64,000 bases of DNA from Pycnopodia helianthoides (GCA_032158295.1 CM063254.1:5610326-5674325), one strand, 5' to 3'. Counted from the first letter of the stretch, positions 46,891 through 59,030 are shown. Notes: a model not told the origin generated them from the letters alone. A program made the numbers and translations.

Positions 46891-49143
46891 TTGATTGGGT
46901 TTGTTCCAAAGGGATTATTCGTTATTGCAAGCCATCTCCTGTACTCGATTTTTTTCCCTGGAATCGTAAGCGAGAATTTGACAGAACAAAAAATAACTTC
47001 TCACGAGGAGATTAAAAACAAAAATTTAGAAGTTTTGTTTTTTTGTGATGTGCGCTTATTACGGTATAAAAGAGTGGTTATTTTATATAGTGCAACAAGT
47101 TCCCATTTCTTGAGGCGTTGTATTTTTCAGGTCAACGAGGTATTATTGTCCATCAAAATGAGTGTTTGACAGAAGAGGGTCTACACTCTTTCAAATTTGA
47201 CTCCCGACTGACTTTTAGTCCCAAGACTTGCTCATTACCTCTCTGACGATATGCGACAAACAAGATATCGTGTTCCGTTGACTGAAACGACAGGTATAGA
47301 GTATACCGCTGCGGATGGATTGAGCACAAAATTGACCCATTCACCGTTAGGGGGGGGGGGGACAACACCTGTCAGGTATAATAAAGTGGTTTGTTGTTGT
47401 CTATAAAGACAAAAGGGAATCGGGAGTGATTTCAATCATTGTTGGCGATTCATCGATTGTTGCAGATTTAATGTTTGATGTGTTCACATTTTATATTAGT
47501 TCGTTTTGTGTTGTCCTCTCACACGTGTTTAGTATTTCGTCAGTGTAATTAAGGTTTAAATTAAAATTTAGACTGAGAAATTTATACATGTTAAATGTTC
47601 ACTTTAACAAACTGACTTTACTGTACCCTTTTCTTATAATGATTTGATTTGAAGAAAGCCGTTTTTAACCGAGGACGCTACCCTTCTTAAAATAAAGCAG
47701 CATACAAGAAAGTCTTTTGCGAGATGTAAGCTATGCCAGGATCAAGATTTGATGCAATAATTATTTCGATATGATGGCATTTGCAAAGCGACGTATTCGG
47801 ACTGCGGTTTATGAGCTCCATTTAGCCATGAATCGAGCAGTTTTATTTTTTTCTATAAATCTTCAAAATTCCTGAAAGAATCTCAGTACGAGCCTTCAGT
47901 TAAAACAATGACACCAACCATCAGACTATACTCACACGCTTGCGCCATTGTACTGAATCCAACAGTACTTTTTTTATAATAGCGTGTAAATGTATATATT
48001 TTGGTGAATCCTTTTCAATCGGTCTAAACCATAAGATAAGAACCTTCAAACTCAATATAAAAATTCAAACCCGTCTTGAAAGTCATCTAGAAGCCATCTG
48101 GCGAGAGACAAGATTGATTTCGCGGCCAGGAGTGGCTATTAGCCCAAGGCTAAGAGATTTATTTACGATTCCTGTGGACATTTTTTTAAGGGGTGGTCAT
48201 TGATAGATTTTGTTGTAGTCAATGAATAAACCCAGGGTGATTTGACATTTTCCATGTCATTATTTGTTTAGGTCTCATAAGGAAACATTATTTACCTTTG
48301 GTCTATTCGACCGATGGCTTCAAGCATGGTTTCATCGGGTTAAAATGTCACTAAAAAACCCCAGTAAATTCCGAAACAGGCGATCAAATTGTTGAAAAGT
48401 GCACAGACAGCTCGGCCATTCAACATTGTGAAATCGATGTCGACAAATATGTCGAACTCCAGTAACTTTCGGTAAATGCTACATTAGGTGTGCCCAAAGA
48501 AAAAGTCGGGTTTAAAGTCGAATCGATGGCTGTAAGTGGTCATCCATCATCTATGAAATTTGCTGTTTTGTGTCAAACCGGGCCTACGAAGCACTCGGTA
48601 TACAAGTCGACCAAGGTGCACTTCTTACGCTGAGAGGACCCCTCAAGCCGGCCTTGTTCATGACTGGAAGGTACATTTTTGCGCCCAACATTCCAACACC
48701 ATATTTGAACGTAATTATACTAACAATGTATGACTGATTAACCTTTATTTATACATTTAGTGTGAAGTTGGCAAATTGTACTCAAGGTGTGCAGTTTTGG
48801 CGGTTTTCTTGTCAGCATCGGACATTATTACTCATAATCCAGAACAAATGCGCTACAAATTAGCTGCATGGTATGTTAATTGGCTATAGGACTTACATTT
48901 CTTTAGACTTCATAGAGTAGTAGTAAATAATGATTGACACAGAAGACAGGGATTGTTGCGTACGTGGGAAATGTGGCGAGAGATTTTTGAATGGTCCCTA
49001 ATGAGACTTGGATCTGCATCCGTTTATTTACAACACAATCAAAGAATGCTACTTAATAGCAAACAAAATTGTTCTACGTGTTTTAGGCCTTCGTGAAGAA
49101 CTTGATATGTTCATAAATTGTGTTTATAACAACTTGTATTCGT
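46891..49143. other. No gene recognised
   Basis: A G run of 10-11 is at about 47350-47361. A segment at 48205-48310 is shared with 63370-63470 and is listed separately. The 87-codon plus frame at 47940-48203 ends just before it and has no domain that I can name. Confidence 0.45.
48205..48310. repeat. Dispersed repeat F, copy 1
   Basis: GTTGTAGTCAATGAATAAAC followed by CCAGGGTGATTTGACATT and TAGGTCTCATAAGGAAAC matches the segment at 63376-63470 (GTTGTAGTCAAAGAATAAAC, CCAGGGTAATTGGACATT, TAGGTCTCACGAGGGAAC). The element type is unknown; the boundaries are where similarity fades by eye. Confidence 0.7.
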
Positions 49144-49445
49144 AAAGTGCCATGGCCTAGTGGTCTAGTTCACTGGACTCGGGTTCTGGTGGTCATGTCA
49201 TCGGGGTGTGGGTTTGAATCCCGGTCGTGACACTAATGTGTCCTTGAGCAAGATGCTTTAATTTGCTTCTCTTCACCCAGGGGTAGGAATGGGTACCTGC
49301 GAAGGAAGAGGTTGATACTGTGTTTGAAAAAAAGTCTTCGGAGTACTAAGGCAGCCCGGGGTTGTCCCATCAGGGAGCTGAGAAAGATTACAGGAATGCT
49401 GTTTGCCCAATGACCAGGGCACTAATGTAAAGCACGTTTGATACA
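49144..49445 (+). mobile_element. tRNA-derived SINE-like element, different family
   Basis: A tRNA-like head with A-box GTGGTCTAGTTCACTGG, GGACTCGGG, and an exact-type B box GGGTTTGAATCCC, followed by GGTCGTGACACTAATG and TGTCCTTGAGCAAGATGCTT. The last phrase is shared with the Leu-SINEs at 2545 and 27607, but the downstream body (GGGTAGGAATGGGTACCTGC, GTTGTCCCATCAGGGAGCTG) differs. It therefore shares a head-proximal module with the other family and has a different tail. Confidence 0.82.
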
Positions 49446-49451
49446 TTATAG

Positions 49452-49622
49452 ACCTTTACCATGCTGCTGCCATCTTGGTCATGTTCCCTCTATCCAATAA
49501 CAGTAATGGAAGCTTATATTCATTGTACATAAAGGAACCAGACTATTTCTCCTTCCAGCCTCGGTTTGGTTACATTGATTTGAATGGGTGAAAATCAAGA
49601 TGGCCGCACCCTGATAAAGGTG
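49452..49622. mobile_element. Foldback with GCCATCTTGGTCATG arms
   Basis: Left ACCTTTACCATGCTGCTGCC followed by ATCTTGGTC; right AAAATCAAGATGGCCGCACC followed by CTGATAAAGGTGT. Inverted termini of about 30 bases with mismatches around a diverged centre. Begins right where the preceding SINE-like element ends. Confidence 0.78.
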
Positions 49623-49821
49623 TATTGTAAAATGTGCTATATTATAGTTATTGTTATAAATGTATATGGGGTTTTCAGTACGAGTCTAATCTGAGAGTAT
49701 GCCACTCATCTCAACTTACAGTAATACAAAAAGTTCTTGCAGAGTTTAGGCTTTGCATGGTTGAGGTTCGCTGATCAATTTATATATTGTTTTTACTTGC
49801 TTGGTTTTTTTTCTCTCATTT

Positions 49822-49846
49822 TATATATATATATATATATATATAT
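49822..49846. repeat. (TA)12 microsatellite
   Basis: Short uninterrupted TA run flanked by T-rich sequence. A second is at 57236-57258. Confidence 0.95.
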
Positions 49847-50034
49847 TGTTTTCCTTTCAAAAAGACGTTTGCTGATACTTTGAGTGGAAAGAAGTAACAC
49901 TGTATCAACACCAGCATTATAAGAAGGATGTGAGAATTGCTGACTATCTTCATGAAACAGTTTCTCGATTCTCAAGAGTAATTATCAACAAATGTTTTCA
50001 GCATTCACTGTTATGTGTGACATAAACATTTTAT

Positions 50035-50431
50035 TTAAATTGTTCACTTTACAGAATTGGTAAGAAAAAAACTTGTAAAATATACTTTTAATCACAGATT
50101 TACATAAAACTTACACGGTCTAATGATGATGATAGTAGAAAACATCCCTTGAAATATTTCTGTCTGAAATGCCATAATTTTGATGAGAAATGAATAAACT
50201 AATTTTCCGATTGGAGTTTATCGCTCAGTGAGCGTTTTATTCATTTGCTGAGTCTATATGATTTCATGCAAATGTGTAATCGGTTTTTCACTATTTTCTC
50301 GTGACCCAGATGGCCGATCGGTCTCAAACTTCTACAGGTTTGTCAGTTTATGTATATGGTGGATTACATAAAGTGCTTACACTGCCAGCAACTGTTTTGT
50401 TAGCAAAACCAATTCTGTAATGTTCCTTTAA
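50035..50431. mobile_element. TTAA-flanked MITE family A, copy 3 (397 bases)
   Basis: Right terminus CCAATTCTGTAATGTTCC plus TTTAA is intact; the left terminus is diverged (TTAAATTGTTCACTTTACAG) and followed by an insertion of A-rich sequence near 50065. The body matches 7889-8269 and 15010-15381 closely. The uneven decay of one terminus suggests loss of mobility. Confidence 0.92.
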
Positions 50432-52609
50432 TGCGCAGGGACGTTTGTGTGTCCGAGCCTAACCAGGTAACTGTTCACGAGTGCCCCCTCAACGACTCCA
50501 AACGACCGAGACCCGTGATCACCAAGGGCTTACAACTTTCCAGCATAATTATAAAACTTATCCACTGGTAGTTTTATGTAGAGTCCCCCCAATAATAATG
50601 CAAGGACTCTTAAAACGAAGCACCTTGGAATTTTCTTTTAATCACAAGCCACGACACGGGGTGCAACCCACACGCACAGGCTATTCCACGTCTATCTTAT
50701 TAAAACGACGTTTAATAACCCCGTAGATGCACAGAAATTGCTTTCTACCGCACTTCTTGCCAGTGGAAATGGAATTTTTTATTGAGTAACATCGATCCCG
50801 TGTTTGAAAAACTTTCACTTAGGTTAGAGTTTCTCCCAACGGTCGTATGTACCCCAGCTGTGTCTCTGAGCTACCCGTTGTAACTATCAACGGACCTCGC
50901 GGCTGTATCATTATGATATTAAAGCTACAGGGCTGTAAGACGATATCAGTTTTCATTCGTCTGCGTATAATGGGTGTGCTGTAGTGATGTCTTATTATTA
51001 GTTGAGATATAAAGCAAATTTCAATTATGCTGCGTAAACTTTCATTTTGATGCATTGGAAAAGAAATTGGTTTTACCTGTGGGTTAGAATATGCTTCACT
51101 GGAAGATTTCCTTGGGGCTATACGGCATGATGTACCATACATTATACTGTTTACATGCTGTTTCTTTGTGGTCTAAATTAAACATGTCCTCAAATTATGA
51201 GGTGATGTATTGGCCTGTCAACTTAATGTGCCAGATATTCCTTTCAAGATATGCATCAAGCTCGTGGTGGATGTGTCTATACCTGTTCAAACCGAGGGCT
51301 TTAACCAAAATGGATCCGGGTGTTTTGACAGAGCAAGGACGTACTCGCCTTGCTTTCGTACACAAAACCAACATGGACATTGCTAAAGAGAACTATAAGT
51401 CCAGACAATATTGGAGAAGTCCTCAATTTACGGGGTCGACAAACATTGTGTGTATTTGTTTTCCCGCGGGTTTGCCTTTGGGGTGGGCGTGTCGTACGAC
51501 ATCTTTTCCATTGAGTGCGACTACCGTATGTAACTCACTCCCCCCTTATTTACAGTCATGGATTGAATATGTCGATTTTCCTTTGCTTTACGGCACACCG
51601 TACCCACCTTTCGTCTCGCTTACTGTGTGTACCGCACAGTATCACGGTAGTTTGGAGTGTGTTTTATTCCATTCTCAGGTTTCTCTCTTGCTAATGATGT
51701 GCTGTGCTGTTCGACACTATTTTGTCACGGCGTGACTTTATATCTTTCCGTTTGAGTTACGGCATAGACCTATACACAGCTCACAATTTTACGTTGTGTT
51801 TACTTACGTTATACTGTTAGAACTATCCTTTACATTTGAGTTACCACGCTCCGTGTTCATATTCCCTGTGATTTACGGTTGCCTGTATCCTATTACGTAG
51901 TTTTACGTTCCCATTTTACCCTATTACGTTTTGCATTATACTTGTACTGTTTACAGTAGCTATGAGTAATGCCGGGATTCTCTTGCTATCTCTGGTGCTT
52001 TTCTCAAAGTGTCCTCTTCGTTGTACCGGTATGTACCGATCCACGACACGGCGTGCTTTTGTCAATACCTCCTTGGTTTTGCACTAGAGTTAAAAAGGTG
52101 AAACAATTTTGAGTTACATTTCCTACAAAGACTACCGCACGGTACCAGTCTCTCCCCCGGGAGGTAACAGCACGTGCCTCAAGCTAAATATTGAATCTCG
52201 ACACTGGTTGTATCCTCGTTGAGTTATGTACGAAGACCTGCATCCCGTCGATGGTATCTTTTTACGGTCTATAGTTTGGCAGTGCAGGGAATTCTAATAT
52301 CGGCACGGTGTGTCTCTTGATAGCCCGCAGTGAGACCGCATTACTGTTTAATCTAGAGGAAGAAGAACTGGAATTCATAGCGAAAACCTGAACAGTAATA
52401 CATATTTTCTTTTAAAATATCATAGTAACTTTATGCCTCGTTGTGCCTCCTACGAAGAACTAACGTCATCGCCAATATAACATAATTTAAATGTGAATAT
52501 TAAATAGGTATGCTCGATGATTAGACTAGCCAGTTAAGGTATAAGATGCCTGGGAGGCTATAGTGGGAAAAGATATCCCCGGCAGCTGCGCTACAAGATT
52601 AAAACTTGG
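50432..52609. other. No recognisable gene; contains the longest open frame
   Basis: A 214-codon ATG-initiated frame spans 51091-51735 (+). It is rich in Cys, Trp, Tyr and Leu and shows no domain, signal peptide or splice pattern that I recognise. It is followed to about 52000 by T-rich sequence in which the word TTACG recurs many times (for example near 51793, 51802, 51872, 51894, 51903, 51926). A protein gene, a decayed retroelement and chance all remain possible. Confidence 0.4.
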
Positions 52610-53080
52610 GTCTATTTCATGGCTCTGCTTATCGTAAGCGAAACATCGGCGTTTACGGTAGCAGAAACAATATCCATGCTTAAGTTAAGCGTGTTTCACA
52701 GGTTATGAATTGCCCGGTTATGAATTGCCCGGGTACGAACAAAGCATGCTGTGCTCACACAGCTAGCCCAAATATTTGGCGCTAGCCCCGTAAGCGCGTT
52801 GGTGACTGAAAGCGCAGAATGTCATGAACTGCTTACCGTTAAAGGCGAAAACTGTGTGCTTATACGATAGGAGACAAATCCATGCGTAACGCACGCGTTT
52901 AGAAGTTAAACACTTTGTTTGCTTTTTTGGCGTGTGTTACTCCATCACGTTACAAATTAAAAAAAACATTCTTCATTTTATACACAGCTAGTGCAGAAAA
53001 CTATTTCGGTGCTAGCCCTGTACTCGGCGAACGGCGACCGTGAGCGCAGAATTCCGCGGTTAGCAGGGCCACGAAGTTGG
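52610..53080. repeat. Dispersed repeat with GCTAGCCC motifs
   Basis: Begins TCTATTTCATGGCTCTGC, contains a direct repeat GGTTATGAATTGCCC twice at 52700-52732, and two related halves: CACACAGCTAGCCCAAATAT, GGCGCTAGCCCCGTAAGC and later ACACAGCTAGTGCAGAAAAC, GGTGCTAGCCCTGTACTCGG with GGCGACCGTGAGCGCAGAAT. It resembles a sea-star repeat I recall, and seems to be a partial internal duplication. No coding content seen. Confidence 0.6.
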
Positions 53081-53743
53081 GGCCAGTTGTGTTGATGACA
53101 TCTTCAAAGAACAACGGTTTAACTAAAGTTATAAACATTGTTTAAAGTTTATACTCTCGAGGCTGTTATACACGTGCCTTGTCTGGCGGTGTTTTTCCTC
53201 CTACAAGATTGGTATTGCTTATGATTAATGTATATACATATCTATATATAGGTTCCCCTTTTCCCCAGTCGATTTGGTTAAGCAAAACAAACCTCTAGCA
53301 CATTTGGTCTCGTGTTGTTTTAGGGCGTGAACACACAATGTAATAACATCATAATTATGAAACATTAGTTGTTTTCACACCCGGTTAATTATCGACGTGA
53401 CACTTCATGTTGAGTTACACTACTGCGTGTAGCGGCAGGTAACTTAACACTTACTCAAACTCAATTCAAAGATATCAGCCGCAAATGCTCGTATAATCTT
53501 ATTAAACCGTTCAAATATACACGGCCGGAAAAAACATGTCCCGGTTAGAGAGATCCATCTGGATTTTAAATTAGTTTTGATACCGTTATATATATCTGCG
53601 TACAGGGATAATATTGGGTTGACTTCGCCCGGGAGGTAACAAAAAACAAGCCATATTCCGTCAGTAATGAGGAAGAAGATATCACCGCCGTATGGAATTA
53701 AGCGATACAGGGCCCCAAGCAGCACGGGAGAGGTGACTTAAAA
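53081..53743. other. Possible upstream region of the 53744 exon; minus-strand frame
   Basis: A minus-strand frame is open from about 53740 down to 53444 (about 98 codons) and is hydrophobic and aromatic-rich, with a donor-like GTAAGTGTT at its end. It has no ATG and no acceptor that I trust. Its right edge abuts the plus-strand ATG at 53744, so both are unlikely to be real together. Confidence 0.35.
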
Positions 53744-53835
53744 ATGGCGTACGAAGTACAGTGCCCGGTCTGCGCGGGAATTGATCACCCAAATCTAATG
53801 TCAGGCAGACCGCAGAGTGGCTGCGCGCTGTCCAA
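53744..53835 (+). CDS. Candidate first coding exon of an unidentified gene
   Basis: An ATG in favourable context (AAAAATGG) opens 30 codons plus two bases, ending CCAA|GTAAGTCAG, a good donor site. An in-frame TAA lies 45 bases upstream, so this ATG would be the first in its frame. The encoded residues begin MAYEVQCPVC, giving a CxxC motif at residues 7-10, an Asp-His-Pro at 14-16 and a further Cys at 27, which could start a small zinc-binding or cysteine-rich domain. The exon is 53 of 92 bases GC, against AT-rich surroundings. I do not recognise the family and no second exon was identified. Without splicing the frame ends one codon later. Confidence 0.35.
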
Positions 53836-54757
53836 GTAAGTCAGAAGGCACACACCACTGTATGGATGACTGGGGTGGTTCATGTTCTAGCTTTACATCA
53901 GGCAGAACAAATAAACTAGAAGTGTGTGGCGTCGTTCTTCAAAATGCGTTTTGTGACAGGACTCTGGAGGCAGTATTAGATTTGAAAAAAAGAAGAAGTT
54001 TAGAGCGAGTCATTACTCAAACACCAAGTATACCACCATAGGCACAGGGTGCGCCATAATATAAAGGATGCGTTCGAAAGCGTGACATAAACGTAACTCT
54101 CAGTTAACGCCAACCGTGCACCTCGAACCGTTTGCATTCAGCTCGATACCTCCAAATGTACGCGGTATAAAAATTTAAAAAAATCCGAATATAAATCGTT
54201 ATTCAACTTGGTTTCGAAAACGTTGAAAAGGATGAAATACCAACTTTATCCAGCCATGTTTCAGACTTAGAGACTGGTCGGTCCGTAGTGAAACTTCCGG
54301 CCTGTTTAATCTATTCACTGTTTATGCCCCAACACTCTCCTAGTTTGGACACAAGAACGTGCATACAACAGGTCCCCACACAAAAACATTAACCAGGCAC
54401 ACGACGTTGCTAAGCACAAAACATTTCAGCTAAGCAGACAGAAGGACGGAGTCGGAGAGAGAGTTGAACAGCCAAAACGTCATGTCACGACTTTGACTCG
54501 TTACCCGCATGTTTGAACATTCTCGATAACAAATCAATATTTAAACTAGATTCTTCCGACAGCAAGCTCTCTTATAAAATATGAAATCGGGCGCAGCTGC
54601 CGACCGTCTGGGGGTCTGAACCCCCTTGATTTAGGAATATGAATTAATGCATTTTTAATCGACCTCGGAGCGGTGACACATCAATAACCATTGACCATAA
54701 ATAAATATTTTAACAATTAAACATGCTTTGATTAAATTATGTACTTAATTTAAATAC

Positions 54758-54788
<31 letters not shown>

Positions 54789-56874
54789 GAAAAAAAAACT
54801 AAAAACAAGAACAGCAGCAACACGAAAGGAGGAAATGGTTTTCGGCTTCGTTTTTTTTTCTTTCTCTCGTAAAACTGCACAGTGTTAAATTTGAAACATG
54901 TCATGCGGTCCAAAATTGGTTCCCGGCCTTAAATTTGTTTTATTATAATGATTGGTATTTAAAAAGGCTTACACAATAAAACAAAAAGGGAATGTGCTAC
55001 AGTATATGAGTTTGCTTCATTATTGCTCTTGTGTTTCCGACAGTTCATTTTCATTATAAAGAGACAGTGTTGACGGGTCAATGTTCAATTGCATGTACAA
55101 ACTGCTATAAATGAAAACAGTGCATTTTACAGGTATTACTTTTTTCGTTATTCAGTATTTTTTTGATGACATTAAACGAAGCCACATTTTAACGATAATC
55201 ATTAGCTGTTTAGTGGCTAACTGTTTTACCAACCGCGCAATAATGTGTATTAACTATTACCATGCCACTGGAAATAACTAATCCATTTGATCATGTATTG
55301 CTGTTATTATTATCATTTGGCAATATCACAGCATACAAAAAAATATGGACTATTTCTTTTTTAAGAATTTCAGTATAAGAAAACCAAAAAGCTCTTTACT
55401 TTTGCATCCTACGTATTTTTTTTGCAAAAGCCCAATGTCTCGTCATTAATATCTTTTGTTTTCGTGTAAGTTGTGATTTGACCAATATGAATGGGGTGGG
55501 GGTTGTTAAATAAGAGACACCGTAACTCTCTACGTTCTGTTTGATCATCATAGCAGGTCTTTCTCATGATCAGTATCACATAACTTAACTTGTTATACTG
55601 AATGTACTTACTCTTACTTTTTTTGAAAATAATTGAAATTGCAAAAAAAAAATAATAATAACAACAATAATAAACTACCTCTTAATTCTCTGAAGCAATG
55701 ATGTGTATAGTGCTTGTCGTTTACGTTTAATTCACGGTAAAAGTACAGCTGGAGCTCTATCTTAATTTCCTCACAACAATTTACGAATAAAGAGAAATGT
55801 GATATAAAAATTCGCTCCCGTGTCAGGTGTAACTCCAAACAAAGAAAGGAATGGGCGACAAGGTATTTCAATGGCTATCGACGTTTCACTTTGGAGTGGT
55901 AACAGAGCCGGTGAAATGTACAGCGAAATGTTTTTAAGTGGGTACGGGTGAAGCTCAGCCGTTATTGACTGGGAAATCTAATCTTGAAACGTTCAATTTA
56001 AAAAATATGCCCAGATCTCGGGCGAACTTAAGCCCGTCTACTAAACACTGAAAAGAACTGAACGCTCACCCACAAGCATGAAGAACTCTTCTTTCTTTTT
56101 TTTTTTTTTTCCGTACAGAACTGTTGGGATTCTTATGTGATTTTGGTTGACCTCTCTCTTATAATGAAAAGGCAGAAAGCGGTTTTGCGTTTATCAAATT
56201 AACAGCTATTAAATTGGACAAAGATGGTTCCGTGGGGGAACGTGCCCAGTTGTTCATTTTATCAGTTTGGGGAGCGCCCCCTTATTGGATGAAACGTTGG
56301 TAGTGTAAATACAAGATTTCGTTTTGAATACGTTTCTTTCACCAAGTATACTTGAAATTCTTGTGTTGTGTGTGTGTGTGTGTGTTTTTTTTCCTTTTAC
56401 ATATTATTTACTCAGCATGAAGGATGAAAAAATGCACCCTGTGCCGAATATACCTGTAGACTTTAGGCTTCGAGTAATGGAATTTAAATGGATACTAAAT
56501 TGGTTTTAATAGAGTAGTTTCATCTGTTCAGAAATGCAGATTTTTTTAAACTAAATTATCATAAAAAAAGAGGGAACAGTCCATCAAAAAGGTTTTAAAA
56601 TTAAAAAATATATAGTTCAAGTCATAGGCATGGTTGTTTGGTTTACTTTCATCGGTTTATACAAACTAAATTACATGTATGCCTATTTTGTTTACACTTT
56701 TGAACAGCTCCTCGACCAAAAGATAAAATCGATTTTTTTTAACAAAGACGAGAGATCATTATTAGTTCAAGATGGTTTTTTCTTCAAATATTGATTAATA
56801 ATCATCAATTATTATTGTTTTCACACGACGAACGTCGTATCTTCAGCACTCTATCGGGGCTTCTCCAGGATGAC
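53836..56874. other. No further exon recognised
   Basis: If the 53744 exon is real this is its first intron. A second forward frame is open at 53799-54041 but is out of phase with the candidate exon. There is a GAA repeat at 54765-54787, T runs near 56094-56111, and a GT repeat at 56363-56384. The sequence is AT-rich with no convincing acceptor-exon-donor triplet. Confidence 0.45.
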
Positions 56875-57071
56875 CAGGGCCCAATTTCATAGAGCTGCTT
56901 AAGCACAAGAAGTAGCTAAGCGTAACAAAATTATGCTTACCAGAATAAGGTTACCAGCCAAACTGCCATATCACATGTACAATTTGTAACTGGTGTCCTG
57001 CTCATTCCTGCTTAGCAGGCAATTGCTAAGCAATATTTTCTGCTTAAGCGGCTCTATAAAATTGGGCCCTG
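56875..57071. mobile_element. GGGCCC-type MITE, complete copy (197 bases)
   Basis: Termini CAGGGCCCAATTTCATAGAG and CTCTATAAAATTGGGCCCTG are inverted with one mismatch over about 21 bases. Inside, GCTTAAGCAC, GCTAAGCG, TGCTTAGCAGG and GCTAAGCAATATTTTC form further inverted pairs, so nearly the whole element folds back. Relatives at 13606-13795 and 41158-41333. Non-coding. Confidence 0.9.
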
Positions 57072-57640
57072 GTTTTACAATGACTCCCCACGACTGATTG
57101 TCTTCAAAATAGAACTTATAAATAGGCCCCTACATATATTGAAAAGTCACGTGCTCTCTTGAGGTTTTTTCTTCCAGGATGGAAAGTACCTTTGAACAAA
57201 GATTCGCTCCACAGCATTCGGCCAGTGAACCATATAATATATATATATATATATATATTCAATGTCTACTTATTTTTTTAAATTGTCAAATTGTTAAAAG
57301 GTGTGTCGGAAGAAATCAAAAGAAAACCCATATGAATAAAATAATAAGCAGACCGAGTGATACAAAATTGACCATGAAACTCATCTCAATTTAACAATGA
57401 AGTACAGAGAGACATAAAGCCATGCAACACAATCCCTATAAAGCGGGAATTTAGCTAACTGCCTGAACAATTCAACATAAATGGAATCTATTATCCTTCA
57501 CTCTAAGACAAGATGGTGCAGTTTTCCAACTAGCCAGAGTGTTTTCATTCTTCATATTTTCCCCCCTTATTTAATTCGTTTAAGCTTGAATAACCATTCA
57601 GCTCGTGGAAGGTTGAATTTACGCGACTCGTGGGAAAATA
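57072..57640. other. No gene recognised
   Basis: An acceptor-like TTTTTTCTTCCAG occurs at about 57166-57178, followed by a forward frame that reads straight into the AT microsatellite, so a coding exon there is unlikely. Confidence 0.45.
57236..57258. repeat. (AT)n microsatellite
   Basis: About 11 AT units in sequence that is otherwise unique. Confidence 0.95.
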
Positions 57641-57900
57641 AGGTCCGTGCTTTTCTAATGGGTTTATATATTCCAAAGGCATCTCGCTCAGTGCATGCAG
57701 CATCAATTGCGAGTCAGTGCTTTAAAACGGTTTCCCAAGATCGCATCTTGGTCCAAGCCGATGCCGGGCCGCCGCGCGAGTGTTTTTCACCAGAAAGGGG
57801 CATGAGTGTTTTTGCAGACATAGACAGGGTATATACGGCCGATCAGTGCAGCGCCGGCGGTGGAAGAGAAACTTGCTGATGGCACCACCCGTGGGGAAAG
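57641..57900 (+). promoter_or_regulatory. Possible TATA promoter and GC-rich leader
   Basis: GGGTTTATATATTCC at 57660-57674 is followed about 25 bases later by CTCAGTGCATG, an initiator-like sequence, and then by a GC-rich patch (57750-57860) that stands out from the AT-rich flanks. A short hairpin CCAAGATCGCATCTTGG lies at 57736-57752. A 132-codon forward frame (57481-57879) starts upstream of the TATA and so does not fit this promoter. Only motif spacing supports the call. Confidence 0.2.
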
Positions 57901-59030
57901 TGAACTCCAAGACCGCCCCATGAAAATGTCTTGGAATGTTTGCTAGCCATAGTCGTAAAAGGACTTCCCGGGATATAAATAAAAAAAAAACACACCAGAC
58001 TTTAAGTAAATAATATGTCTGGACGCAACAATTTAGTGTTTGAACGATTTGTAAAATCATTTTTCATGATCTATGATTGACTTGGATGGGTGGTGTGCAC
58101 TTGACAGGTATATTACTATTTGTCAACCTCCCCCCCCCCCCTCCATCCCACCCCCATCCCGACTCTCCGTGTACAAAACAAAACATTGCAACAAACTAAT
58201 TTATTCTCCATGTGCTTGTTAAAAATGAACTGCAGTGTAAGGTAATGCCAGCGTTTGGGGCATATGCATTCCTGTAACGCAGTGACTATACCATCGTCAA
58301 GTGGGCCTATTGTATTGAAAAGTGGCGCAATAAGATGGTGTTTAGTGTGGTAATCGTCTTCCCAAGTAGTAATTTTGATGACTTTGTATAATATTATGAT
58401 AAAATTGTCCTGATTTGGTGATACAGTGCTCGTGCATTTTGAAACATGTTAAAACTGGCCGGTAATTATGAACATTTCAACTGTCTCTTATAGAATACGT
58501 GAGACATGAGTGACAGTGTGTGTGCATTCCGTCTGTAAACGTGACAAGGGCACTTAATGTGGGAGATATGGTCCTCGATGTTCAGTTCTCATGTCGACTT
58601 GCCAAATCAACGAAAGAACGCATAATTATATAAACGTGCACCGAATGTCACAATAAATGCACACCGCTCTGTTGGCATACCTTCTCCAGAACGTGATTAA
58701 CGAATTTGATGAAACTGTTCACTCATCCAAAACCTCATGGTGTATACCGCAGCCTTAGTGTAGAAATCGACATCTCGGCAGACGAAAAAACAACAACTCT
58801 CTGTAGCTGTTTGGTATTGCAATAAGTGAGAAGTTGGGCGCATAGCGAGGATTTGTTCGGAGTGGAAATTGCCCCAACAAATTTTCAGATTTTCAGAAAA
58901 TTTGAACAAATTATTAAGTGGTTGCTGGAAACTGTTGGACAGCAAGGCAACCCGCCTCCCAATCTTTCCACACCGAAATGTTTTCTTTTGAGTTTTAATT
59001 GCCATCGCTTGCCTAGTGGTTGTTTTTAAT
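57901..59030. other. No gene recognised
   Basis: C run at about 58130-58141; otherwise AT-rich sequence. The 102-codon minus frame at 58697-59005 has no motif that I can identify. Confidence 0.5.

Noticed and set aside
51480..51560. Similarity of the 51091 frame to the C-terminal part of reverse transcriptases (SLPPYL-like phrase)
   Set aside because: A single short phrase; no catalytic motif or other retrotransposon domain is present upstream.
57481..57879. 132-codon plus frame as a protein gene
   Set aside because: No motif; it is overlapped by a 112-codon minus frame, and the GC-rich patch alone can lower stop frequency.
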